A stretch of 8,851 nt of DNA from CAZJLN01 sp964540765 (GCA_964540765.1 CAZINW010000054.1:1-8851); one strand, 5' to 3'. Shown: positions 1-6,439, counted from the first letter of the stretch. A program made the numbers and translations. Notes: generated by a model from the sequence alone, not told the origin.

Positions 1-12
1 CAAGATTTTGAC

Positions 13-62
13 TGATCACCTCCATGTAATAATGATATTGTCCCAGAAATGGGCTGTGTCAA
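13..62 (-). promoter_or_regulatory. Possible minus-strand promoter and strong ribosome binding site at the left edge
   Basis: On the minus strand, TTGACA (62-57, inside the first repeat copy) is followed after 19 bases by TATCAT (37-32), a five-of-six match to the -10 hexamer. Further on lies GGAGGTGATCA (23-13), which closely complements the 16S rRNA 3' tail. This would suit a minus-strand gene starting at or just beyond base 1. A TTG at 3-1 is the only visible candidate start, and it sits rather far (15 bases) from GGAGG. The spacer is longer than ideal, so the promoter call is weak. Confidence 0.3.
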
Positions 63-158
63 GGCTGTGTCAAGGCTGATGTCAAGGCTAATTAGAAATG
101 TCAAGGCTGACTGTCAAGGCTGACCCACACTGTCAAGGCTGACCCACACTGTCAAGGC
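57..158. repeat. Short tandem repeat array, 7 copies of TGTCAAGGC
   Basis: Seven exact copies of TGTCAAGGC start at 57, 68, 80, 99, 112, 131 and 150, giving spacings of 11, 12, 19, 13, 19 and 19 bases. The segments 112-130 and 131-149 are identical 19-base units, and 150-158 begins a third. Three copies (100-111, 113-124, 132-143) extend to GTCAAGGCTGAC, whose ends GTCA and TGAC are inverted around a four-base centre. On the minus strand every copy contains TTGACA, the consensus -35 hexamer. The array lies directly upstream of a truncated ORF, so it may mark a rearrangement scar, a slipped-strand expansion or a cluster of protein-binding sites. Confidence 0.9.
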
Positions 159-195
159 ATGGATTGTCGGGCATGGACAAAAATGGATTGGTGAT

Positions 196-408
196 GTGAT
201 CGAAGAGCAGGAAGATCAGGTCAACGGTGTACCTGTTTTACGACAGCGGCTGAAAAATGATGACCCAAATACGGGCGGTCCTTATATATATGCACTTCTT
301 TGGTATCCTTACAAAGACTTGGTCTTGTGCTGGACGTCCTGGCCAGGTGAGATAACGGAAATGATTAATTTGCTGGAACAAATGGTATCCAATTTTAACA
401 ATCCATGA
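196..408 (+). CDS. Short hypothetical protein, probably a C-terminal remnant
   Basis: This ORF of 70 codons starts with GTG, has no Shine-Dalgarno sequence, and stays open upstream in the same frame to 124, inside the tandem repeat. The product is rich in aromatic residues in its middle (PYIYALLWYPYKDLVLCW) and ends in an amphipathic stretch (ITEMINLLEQMVSNF). That pattern resembles the last strand and helix of secreted or lipoprotein-type hypothetical proteins rather than a complete protein; this is an inference from style, not a family match. The missing ribosome binding site, the poor start and the repeat immediately upstream suggest that the 5' part of a larger gene has been lost. No function can be assigned. 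It may be untranslated. Confidence 0.4.
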   Translation: MIEEQEDQVNGVPVLRQRLKNDDPNTGGPYIYALLWYPYKDLVLCWTSWPGEITEMINLLEQMVSNFNNP

Positions 409-515
409 AACGATAAAAAAAACGGGCTGTTATTATTGAATTTGCTCTGACTTGGTGCCTGTACCGAGGGATGCGGAAGGCAAGCATGTTACTGTCAAGA
501 TTTTCCAAATTTTGA

Positions 516-1103
516 TACAAATCAGAGAACTCCTTGCGGATGAGTTTTCGCATCTTTTGCGTCGCAGTGGCAGGGACATTATATGATCTCGTTGATTCTA
601 CCGACGAAAACTTTGATAGCGTCACATTTGGCTTTTATTACATCACAGACATCCTTACTCAGGAACCTCTCGAGGAGAGCTTCTCCGCCTTTTGGGACAG
701 TTGGAAGATCAGCGTGCCGAATCAGCAGCATAATGCGGTTCGAGCCATCTACCAAAACACCATTGATTACGATACTCCGCCGCGCTTTGAGCCCCCATTG
801 CCGGATCGAACCGTACTGCAGGGGTTTGGCGGGGATCATGCCATTGATCTCTGGGACTATTCAAAAGATGTTGAGAGCAAAGATTGGGAGTTAAATTGGC
901 AGATTGTTAACACCAGCGACCCGCGCTGTGGCGTGACGATAGACACTGAAGACTATGTGAACATCCACCCGCAGGCCGGATGGCTGGGACATTGTGATGT
1001 AACCATTTAGCTCAGCGACAGTATCAAGACGGTTGATGACACTTTCCGAGTCACTGTGGTGCCAGTGCAATCACGCGTGCATTTACCGATGATCTATAAA
1101 TGA
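516..1103 (+). pseudogene. Decayed secreted surface protein, C-terminal part with in-frame TAG
   Basis: The frame is open from 516, with a possible TTG start at 534, to TAG at 1008-1010. It then continues in the same frame for another 30 sensible codons to TGA at 1101-1103. The first part (AGTLYDLVDSTDENFDS, then FWDSWK and AIYQNTIDYDTPP) resembles the segment that precedes beta-sandwich domains in Chloroflexota secreted peptidase-like proteins. The second part (LPDRTVLQGF, IDLWDYSKDVES, CGVTIDTEDYVNI, GWLGHCDVTI) looks like an Ig/cadherin-like domain. Its natural last strand (DSIKTVDDTFRVTV) and the tail SRVHLPMIYK lie beyond the TAG. There is no signal peptide, no ribosome binding site and no credible 5' half, so this is a broken gene. 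A CAG to TAG change would explain the stop. The specific protein family is not identified. Confidence 0.7.
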
Positions 1104-1108
1104 AAAAC

Positions 1109-1114
1109 AGGAGG
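1109..1114 (+). promoter_or_regulatory. Ribosome binding site of the lipoprotein gene
   Basis: AGGAGG ends five bases before the ATG at 1120 and fixes that start. It lies just after the final TGA (1101-1103) of the upstream pseudogene, so the two genes were probably once co-transcribed. Confidence 0.75.
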
Positions 1115-1119
1115 CGAAG

Positions 1120-1818
1120 ATGAAACGTCTATGTCTGCTTTTAGCTGTGATGATCGTTTTGGCGGGATGTGCGGAAAATGCTTCTCCAGGTGAATGGCAA
1201 TGCCACCAAGGCATTTGTGTTAAAATTGAAGTGGACGAACCAATTGTTTGGGAGGAGCCAATTATTGTAAGGGTCACCGTAACAACGGAAGAGGATGTCT
1301 CAGATGTGGGTGTCTCGCTAAGGTATTATGGCAAAGACATTGTCGTAGAAGAGCCAGAAACAGAAGAACCAGGGCAGGTCACCTGGCAGGGAGGCAATGG
1401 AATAGATTGGAAAGTAGACACAAAATCGGATCAACCAGTCGTTTTTGCGCGCAAGATGCACATTCCTCTAATTGATGAAGGTGTAATATGGTTTTTTGCA
1501 GATATCATGACACCGGGCGGGTTGTTTGAAAATGACTCCTTAGGAGTATACTTCGCTCATCAGGAAGGCAAGGTCTATTACTCAGGGACACCGTTGCCAA
1601 CCGATTTAGATCCGGTGCCGACCTTAAATGAGTCTCAGAAAATGACCCAAGAAGCCTGGCCCATCCCCACGCGGGGAGTAACCATCTACCCCACTCGAAG
1701 ACCCACCCAAACCGAGGAGCCACCAGATGGCAGACACACGCCCACCCAGGCAGTTCCTTACCCGATCGACACGCCCAAGTCACTCGTGCCAACAAGCACC
1801 CAGACACCGTACCCATAA
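1120..1818 (+). CDS. Putative lipoprotein with Pro/Thr-rich C-terminus
   Basis: This is a complete ORF of 232 residues with a clear type II signal peptide: MKR, then a hydrophobic run, then the lipobox VLAGC. Cys17 is the predicted lipidated residue, which places the mature protein on the outer face of the cytoplasmic membrane. Residues of about 28-150 form a beta-rich region (IVRVTVTTEEDVSDVGVSL, VVFARKMHIPL), probably one Ig-like sandwich, with two Cys in WQCHQGICVKI that could form a disulfide. From about residue 158 the chain becomes low-complexity and rich in Pro and Thr (PTRRPTQTEEPP, VPTSTQTPYP), a flexible tail seen often in Chloroflexota envelope proteins. The gene ends in tandem stops (TAA TAA) and is followed by a terminator at 1943-1978. 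The molecular role is unknown; a solute- or surface-binding role is only a guess. Confidence 0.8.
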   Translation: MKRLCLLLAVMIVLAGCAENASPGEWQCHQGICVKIEVDEPIVWEEPIIVRVTVTTEEDVSDVGVSLRYYGKDIVVEEPETEEPGQVTWQGGNGIDWKVDTKSDQPVVFARKMHIPLIDEGVIWFFADIMTPGGLFENDSLGVYFAHQEGKVYYSGTPLPTDLDPVPTLNESQKMTQEAWPIPTRGVTIYPTRRPTQTEEPPDGRHTPTQAVPYPIDTPKSLVPTSTQTPYP

Positions 1819-1942
1819 TAAAGGGGGAGGGTTACCCTGGCAGAGGTAGATCCCCACAATCTGAAGGATGCAAAAAGTGTTACACTTGTGGCTACAGTGA
1901 GTATTGAACGGAAAGGCTGATTCCTTGATCTCAACTATTTCG

Positions 1943-1978
1943 AACCGGGCCAGGCAATCATGCCTGGATCTGGTTTTT
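1943..1978 (+). terminator. Rho-independent terminator after the lipoprotein gene
   Basis: An inner stem CCAGGCA (1950-1956) pairs with TGCCTGG (1961-1967) across the loop ATCA. An outer stem, 1943-1949 with 1969-1975, adds seven pairs, two of them G-U, with one bulged A at 1968. The hairpin runs into GGTTTTTCTATTTT. It separates the lipoprotein gene from the hydrolase-kinase unit that starts at 2044. Confidence 0.8.
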
Positions 1979-2043
1979 CTATTTTCTTTGACAAGATATG
2001 TACTAAAATTAACGCAAGCAGTATTGAAAAAAGGACGAAATAA

Positions 2044-2862
2044 ATGGAAACTGCATGGATCTCAGATTATCTAAAATCAAACGGAAATGAGCTGTTTTTT
2101 ACGCGTACCGGCGGGAATAAGCCACCCATTGTTTTGGCGCATGGGTTTACAGATGACGGCTCCTGCTGGACAGATGTTGCCATGGCCCTGCAGAATGATT
2201 ACGACCTGGTCATGTACGATGCCATCGGGCATGGGCAGTCCTCCCGCATTGCAGAAGACACATCCCTGGATATGGTTGCAGACATGCACAACATCATCAT
2301 CGGTCTGGACTTGAAAAAGCCTGCCATCATCGGTCATTCCATGGGCGCAGCAACTGCGGCTGGTTATGCTGCCATATATCCAGAGAATGTAAGCGCAATT
2401 ATATTGGAAGATGTTCCCTGGTTCAATGAAATGCGCGCACCCAGGAAGGAAGAAAAAACACCTTTCAGTGAGGTCATTGCCGATTTGCAGAAAGGTCCAC
2501 TCAAGGATGCCATCGCTTATAGCAAATTAAATAACTGCCATTTTGCTGATTCAGTGCATGAGCCCTGGGCATCCTCTAAATTAAAATTCGATCTTGCACT
2601 TTTCAACCGCAAATGGCCTAAAAAAACCCGCTGGCAGGAAATTGCCGGAAAAATTGCATGCCCGACCCTGCTCCTGACAGGTGATATTGAAAAAGGCGCG
2701 CTTGTTACACCAAAACTTGCCATCGAAGCACTCAGACTCATGCCTGATTTACAGTGGGCGCATATTCCCGGTGCAGGTCATTGCATCCGCTATGAGAGGT
2801 TTTCAACCACAATCAACGTGATAAAGACATATCTGAAAATGAAATATCCTTCCAAAAAATAA
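2044..2862 (+). CDS. Alpha/beta hydrolase
   Basis: The 272-residue product has the length and motif order of a single-domain alpha/beta hydrolase without a signal peptide, so it is cytoplasmic. The oxyanion-hole motif is LAHGF (His33-Gly34). The following strand gives VMYDAIGHGQS. The nucleophile elbow is GHSMG with Ser99. The acid is probably Asp214 in LTGD, and the base His246 in GAGH, completing a Ser-Asp-His triad. A cap of about 70-80 residues, including PWFNEMRAPRKEEK and NNCHFADSVHEPW, lies between the elbow and the acid and would set substrate choice, which cannot be read from sequence. AAGGA at 2031-2035 is eight bases before the ATG. Only 14 bases separate it from the downstream deoxynucleoside kinase gene, so the two are probably co-transcribed; no metabolic link between them is evident. 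Confidence 0.9.
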   Translation: METAWISDYLKSNGNELFFTRTGGNKPPIVLAHGFTDDGSCWTDVAMALQNDYDLVMYDAIGHGQSSRIAEDTSLDMVADMHNIIIGLDLKKPAIIGHSMGAATAAGYAAIYPENVSAIILEDVPWFNEMRAPRKEEKTPFSEVIADLQKGPLKDAIAYSKLNNCHFADSVHEPWASSKLKFDLALFNRKWPKKTRWQEIAGKIACPTLLLTGDIEKGALVTPKLAIEALRLMPDLQWAHIPGAGHCIRYERFSTTINVIKTYLKMKYPSKK

Positions 2863-2876
2863 AAAAAGGAAAGAAT

Positions 2877-3512
2877 ATGGCAAAACACCTCATCCTGATG
2901 GCTGGCAATATAGGCAGTGGCAAGACTTCCCTCACGGAATGCATTGGGAAGCGCCTGGATTGGATAACCGCCTTTGAATCTGTTGTGAATAATCCTTACC
3001 TGCCAAACTTCTATGCAGATATGCGCACCTGGTCTTTTCACCTTCAAATTTACTTTCTCGGACATCGCGCTGAGCAGCACATCCAAATGGCAAATGACCC
3101 CAGGTCAGCCATCATTGACCGCAGCATCTATGAGGATGCGCAAATATTCTCGCGGGCATTGAATCACCTTGGCAACCTGAGTGACATGGATTTTCAAGCC
3201 TACCTGAAGGTGTATGAGCTGATTGTAAAAGACCTGCCGAAACCTGACCTGTTGATCCATCTCAAAGCCCCAGTTTCAGTATTAATGCAAAGGATCAGGC
3301 GGCGTGGCAGATCCATTGAATCCAGCGTAGATGAGGACTACCTGAATTTGCTTGACCATTTTTATGATGAGTGGATCGCAGATTATGATGAATGCCCCGT
3401 GCTGACCTTGCGCAGTGATGACCTGGACTTCGTGAATAAAGAGCAGCATTTGGACATTGTGGTTGAAAGGATCAACGAGAAATTAAAAGGCAAGGAGACC
3501 CTCTCGTTTTAA
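2877..3512 (+). CDS. Deoxynucleoside kinase (dAK/dGK type)
   Basis: The 211-residue product matches the deoxynucleoside kinase family in length and motif order. These enzymes phosphorylate deoxynucleosides to 5'-monophosphates with ATP in the dNTP salvage pathway. The P-loop is GNIGSGKT (residues 10-17). Glu34 in AFESVVNNPYL fits the conserved base that contacts the sugar 5'-OH. DRSIYED (81-87) corresponds to the family's D/E-R-S motif. RIRRRGRSIE (139-148) is the arginine-rich LID that closes over the ATP phosphates. Base specificity is not fixed by these motifs; the overall pattern (NPYLPNFYAD, WSFHLQIYFL) is closest to bacterial deoxyadenosine/deoxyguanosine kinases. AAGGA at 2866-2870, six bases before the ATG, supports the start. 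The unit ends at the strong hairpin at 3657-3697. Confidence 0.92.
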   Translation: MAKHLILMAGNIGSGKTSLTECIGKRLDWITAFESVVNNPYLPNFYADMRTWSFHLQIYFLGHRAEQHIQMANDPRSAIIDRSIYEDAQIFSRALNHLGNLSDMDFQAYLKVYELIVKDLPKPDLLIHLKAPVSVLMQRIRRRGRSIESSVDEDYLNLLDHFYDEWIADYDECPVLTLRSDDLDFVNKEQHLDIVVERINEKLKGKETLSF

Positions 3513-3531
3513 GATGAGGGAATTATTAAAA

Positions 3532-3559
3532 CGACTCTTAAAAGCGGTTTTAAGAGTTG
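3532..3559 (-). terminator. Hairpin, probable terminator of obg
   Basis: ACTCTTAAAA (3534-3543) and TTTTAAGAGT (3548-3557) form a perfect ten-pair stem around GCGG. A G-U and a C-G pair extend it outward. On the minus strand the stem is followed by TTTTAATAATT, whereas on the + strand GGACAGG follows. It therefore fits termination of the minus-strand obg transcript, whose stop codon is at 3726, better than the + strand kinase unit. Confidence 0.55.
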
Positions 3560-3622
3560 GACAGGTTCAATAATGATGGCTAAATATTGTTATTACTTTT
3601 CTTAAATGTTATATCAATTCCC

Positions 3623-3651
3623 TTGACAAGGTTTATGAACTATGATTAAAT
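3623..3651 (+). promoter_or_regulatory. Consensus-like sigma-70 promoter in a convergent intergenic region
   Basis: TTGACA (3623-3628) is followed after exactly 17 bases by TTAAAT (3646-3651). Transcription would start near 3657-3659, at the first bases of the terminator hairpin, with no + strand gene downstream. It could produce a very short RNA or, by read-through, antisense RNA to the 3' end of obg. It could also be a chance match in AT-rich DNA. Confidence 0.45.
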
Positions 3652-3656
3652 AATGC

Positions 3657-3705
3657 TGCTCGATGGCTGGGTGCCCCCCTCACCCAGTCACCGAGCATTT
3701 GTTTT
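3657..3705 (+). terminator. Very strong rho-independent terminator after the kinase gene
   Basis: Bases 3657-3673 pair with 3681-3697 over 17 positions, with a single mismatch (A3663/C3691) and one G-U pair. The loop is CCCCCCT. The 3' arm is followed by TTTGTTTT. It lies 145 bases after the kinase stop codon and closes the hydrolase-kinase unit. On the minus strand the downstream bases are poor in T, so it is directional. Confidence 0.8.
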
Positions 3706-3725
3706 AAGAGCGGGGATCGACAACC

Positions 3726-4985
3726 TTAATCCTGCCACTCAAGCACATAATCCCCGATAAAGACATCCTCCCCTTCATGAATGCCAGCCTTGCGCAAGGC
3801 TGTGTCAAGTCCGATCACATCCATCAAACGCTGAAAGCGCCTGACGGAGCCCGGATGCTCCCAAAACGTCATGGCAGCAGCGCGCTCGATGGATTTCCCA
3901 AAAACATGCCAGCCACCCTCTTCATGAACTATGCGGAAAGCTCTTGGATCCTCTTCAGCGTTATAGACGGGTATGCTTTCCACTGGCGATACATCAGGTA
4001 CCGTTTCCAGCAGGTTGTAGGTTTTCCACATCAACTCTTTCACATTAAGGTGGGTTACAGCAGAGATTGGCATCACCTCAACATGAAGCTTTTTCAAGCG
4101 CTTACGAACATCCTCAAACTTTTCTTCCACCATGGGCAGATCCATTTTATTGAACGCCACAATTTGCGGTTTTTCTTTAAGTTTTTCATCAAATAATGCC
4201 ATCTCGCTGTTGATCTGCGAATAATCCGAAATGGGGTCCTCTGACAAACCGTCAAGCAGGTGAATGATCACCTTGGTGCGTTGGATGTGACGCAGGAATT
4301 CAAAGCCCAGCCCAACACCCATGTGGGAGCCTTCGATCAAACCTGGAATGTCAGCCAATACCATGGATTTGTCATGATCCAGCTCCACCACACCCAGGTT
4401 TGGTTCAAGGGTGGTAAAGGGATAATCAGCGATTTTTGGTTTGGCATTCGTGACTGAAGCCAGCAGGGATGATTTACCGGCATTCGGGACGCCCACCAGG
4501 CCGACATCAGCAATCAACTTTAATTCCAGTCTCAGATTAAACGCCTCACCGGGTTCCCCTTTTTCAGCAGTCTGCGGGGCTTGATTGCGCGAACTGGCAA
4601 AATGCTGGTTCCCACGCCCTCCCCTTCCGCGTTTGGCAACCACCAGGGTCTGGTCAGGTTCCAGGAGATCACCGAGAAAGGCACTTGTTTCAGAATTGTA
4701 AACCATGGTTCCAGGTGGCACAGGAACGATCAAATCCGATGCTGATTTGCCTGACATGTTATTCGGTCCGCCCCGCTTTCCATCCTCAGCAATAAATTTT
4801 TGGTTGTAGTGAAACTTGACAAGCGTGTTCAGCGTTGGTTCCACCTTCAGAATGACACTGCCACCGCGCCCCCCGTCGCCGCCATCCGGGCCCATGCGCG
4901 GTTTGTACTTCTCGCGGTGCATATGCACCATCCCGTCCCCCCCTTTGCCGGATTGCACAAATATTTCAATGGTGTCTAAAAACAT
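3726..4985 (-). CDS. obg: GTPase Obg/CgtA
   Basis: This 419-residue protein has the full three-domain Obg layout. The glycine-rich N-terminal Obg fold covers residues 1-158 (GKGGDG, PDGGDGGRGG, KRGRGGRGN). The G domain covers about 159-328, with G1 GVPNAGKSS (165-173), G2 Thr191-Thr192 in YPFTTLEPN, G3 DIPGLIEG (212-219), G4 NKMD (279-282) and G5 SAV (308-310). A C-terminal OCT domain follows from about 340 to 419 (FRIVHEEGGWHVFGKSIER, GEDVFIGDYVLEW). Obg is an essential GTPase that binds the 50S subunit late in assembly and links ribosome production to guanine-nucleotide levels. The ATG at 4985 has only a weak GAG ribosome site, but the N-terminus MFLDTIEIFVQSGKGGDG is the family's usual one. 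It follows the terminator of the upstream GTPase gene, so it probably has its own promoter. Confidence 0.97.
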   Translation of the reverse strand: MFLDTIEIFVQSGKGGDGMVHMHREKYKPRMGPDGGDGGRGGSVILKVEPTLNTLVKFHYNQKFIAEDGKRGGPNNMSGKSASDLIVPVPPGTMVYNSETSAFLGDLLEPDQTLVVAKRGRGGRGNQHFASSRNQAPQTAEKGEPGEAFNLRLELKLIADVGLVGVPNAGKSSLLASVTNAKPKIADYPFTTLEPNLGVVELDHDKSMVLADIPGLIEGSHMGVGLGFEFLRHIQRTKVIIHLLDGLSEDPISDYSQINSEMALFDEKLKEKPQIVAFNKMDLPMVEEKFEDVRKRLKKLHVEVMPISAVTHLNVKELMWKTYNLLETVPDVSPVESIPVYNAEEDPRAFRIVHEEGGWHVFGKSIERAAAMTFWEHPGSVRRFQRLMDVIGLDTALRKAGIHEGEDVFIGDYVLEWQD

Positions 4986-5015
4986 AGTTACTCACAATCA
5001 AAGATTTGTACTCTT

Positions 5016-5021
5016 TTTATA
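5016..5021 (-). promoter_or_regulatory. Possible -10 element of obg
   Basis: TATAAA on the minus strand, in an AT-rich stretch between the upstream terminator and the obg start, is the best -10 candidate. No convincing -35 hexamer lies at 16-18 bases, so the promoter call is tentative. Confidence 0.3.
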
Positions 5022-5058
5022 TCATGATTTACCGATAATTATGGATAAACAATTACCG

Positions 5059-5094
5059 AAAAAAATGTAGGGGCGACTCATGTGTCGCCCCTAC
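5059..5094 (-). terminator. Rho-independent terminator after the COG2403-type GTPase gene
   Basis: GTAGGGGCGAC (5067-5077) and GTCGCCCCTAC (5084-5094) form a perfect eleven-pair stem with a six-base loop. On the minus strand it is followed by ATTTTTTT (5066-5059), an ideal terminator tail. It lies about 25 bases after the GTPase stop codon and isolates that gene from obg. The GTAGGGGCGA...TCGCCCCTAC palindrome also resembles dispersed repeats found in many bacterial genomes (recalled, not searched here). Confidence 0.88.
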
Positions 5095-5119
5095 GTCTTT
5101 TGATCAATATTGCTCCGCT

Positions 5120-6439
5120 TTACTTCCCAAATTTTTTCATAAGGATATCCCTCAAGGTGGGTTTGCCAATTTCCTGCAGTTCGTAGCGCACGCGCTGGTT
5201 GGGCTTCCTGATGGTGATGATGCGGTTCAGATCAATCGGGGTACCGATAATCACCAAGTCTACGTCCGCATTTTCAATAGTCCTCTCAAGGTCATGCATC
5301 ATGGCTTCACCGTATCCCATGGCAGGCAGGATCTTGCCCGTGTCAGGATACTTGTTATAGGTATCGATAATCGAACCAACAGCAAAAGGTCGCGGGTCAA
5401 CAATCTCACCAGCGCCGAAGCGTCGGGCTGCCACATAACCAGCGCCATATGCCATGCCGCCGTGGGTAAGGGTTGGGCCATCCTCAATCACGAGCACGCG
5501 TTTACCCCTGATCGCTGCCGGGTCATCGACAAAGATGGGAGAAGCAGCTTCGATCACGATCGCATCCGGGTTGAGTGAATACAAATTCTCACGCACAGTA
5601 ATGACATCCTCAGGGTTGGCAGTATCCACTTTGTTGATCACAAACACATCCGCCATGCGCACGTTGGTCTCACCAGGATGGTAATAGAGCTCATGACCAG
5701 CGCGGTGTGGATCAGCGACAACAATATTCAGATCAGGCACGTAGAACGAGAAATCGTTATTACCACCATCCCAAAGGATGATATCGACTTCTTTCTCAGC
5801 TTCACGCAGGATGGCTTCATAATCCACACCGGCATACACAATCACACCGTTATCGATATGAGGCTCATATTCCTCACGTTCTTCAATGGTGCATTCATGC
5901 TTGTCAAGATCACTGTAATCCGCGAAACGCTGGACTTTTTGTTTGACCAGATCACCATAGGGCATGGGGTGACGGATGGCTGCCACTTTATAACCCATTT
6001 CTTTAAGGATCAATGAGACTGCCCGAGTGGTCTGACTTTTGCCAGAGCCTGTGCGGACTGCGCAAACCGATACCACTGGTTTGGTTGACTTGACCTGGGT
6101 TTTAGTGGCACCCATCAAGCGGAAATCTGAACCCAATGCGTTGACCTGGGAGGCTTTGTGCATGACGTAAGTATGCGGTACGTCACTGTAGGCAAAAACG
6201 ACTTCATCCACGTTAAATTTTTTGATTAACCCGGGTAATTCACTCTCAGGATAAATGCTGATCCCATCCGGGTACAGTTTGCCAGCCAATTCAGCCGGGT
6301 ATTTTCGTCCTTCGATGTTTGGAATTTGTGTTGCTGTAAATGCGACAACTTCATATTGCTCATTGTCGCGGTAAAAGGTATTGAAGTTGTGGAAGTCTCG
6401 TCCTGCTGCTCCCATGATGATCGTGCGTGTACGTGCCAT
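5120..6439 (-). CDS. Predicted P-loop GTPase, cyclic-2,3-diphosphoglycerate synthetase-like (COG2403)
   Basis: The product is 439 residues from ATG 6439. A TTG at 6445 is an alternative start: AAGGAG (6456-6451) is 5 bases from the TTG and 11 from the ATG. An N-terminal Rossmann-like part (RTIIMGAAGRDFHNFN, then VDEVVFAYSDVPH) of about 115 residues precedes a P-loop domain. That domain has RTGSGKSQTT at 129-138, a Walker B-like DIILWDGGNND at 219-229 and the GTPase-type NKVD at 269-272. The C-terminal part holds VIEDGPTLTHGGMAYGAG and DLVIIGTPIDL. The archaeal relatives make cyclic 2,3-diphosphoglycerate, a thermoprotectant of some methanogens. Bacterial members share the fold, but their substrate is not established, so the synthetase name should not be taken as function. 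It lies about 50 bases downstream of argS on the same strand, probably co-transcribed, and ends at a strong terminator. Confidence 0.88.
   Translation of the reverse strand: MARTRTIIMGAAGRDFHNFNTFYRDNEQYEVVAFTATQIPNIEGRKYPAELAGKLYPDGISIYPESELPGLIKKFNVDEVVFAYSDVPHTYVMHKASQVNALGSDFRLMGATKTQVKSTKPVVSVCAVRTGSGKSQTTRAVSLILKEMGYKVAAIRHPMPYGDLVKQKVQRFADYSDLDKHECTIEEREEYEPHIDNGVIVYAGVDYEAILREAEKEVDIILWDGGNNDFSFYVPDLNIVVADPHRAGHELYYHPGETNVRMADVFVINKVDTANPEDVITVRENLYSLNPDAIVIEAASPIFVDDPAAIRGKRVLVIEDGPTLTHGGMAYGAGYVAARRFGAGEIVDPRPFAVGSIIDTYNKYPDTGKILPAMGYGEAMMHDLERTIENADVDLVIIGTPIDLNRIITIRKPNQRVRYELQEIGKPTLRDILMKKFGK

Noticed and set aside
14..23. 3' end of a 16S rRNA gene (GATCACCTCC on the + strand)
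   Set aside because: The bases before it do not match the conserved 16S end; the match is better explained as a minus-strand ribosome binding site or chance.
57..158. CRISPR array
   Set aside because: The repeats are only 9-13 bases and the intervals 2-10 bases, with no spacer-sized unique sequence and no cas gene.
395..625. Minus-strand ORF of 76 codons
   Set aside because: It overlaps the + strand pseudogene region, has no clear ribosome site and shows no recognisable protein features.
1988..2009. Promoter for the alpha/beta hydrolase from TTGACA at 1988 and TAAAAT at 2004
   Set aside because: The hexamers are only 10 bases apart, too close to act as a -35/-10 pair, and no good -10 lies at 16-18 bases.
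3795..3809. Further copy of the left-edge repeat (15 bases shared with 60-74)
   Set aside because: It lies inside conserved obg coding sequence (codons for the LDTALRKA region) and has no neighbouring copies, so it is a coincidence.
3777..4196. Plus-strand ORF of 139 codons inside obg
   Set aside because: It is antisense to the conserved OCT and G-domain coding sequence; a shadow frame.
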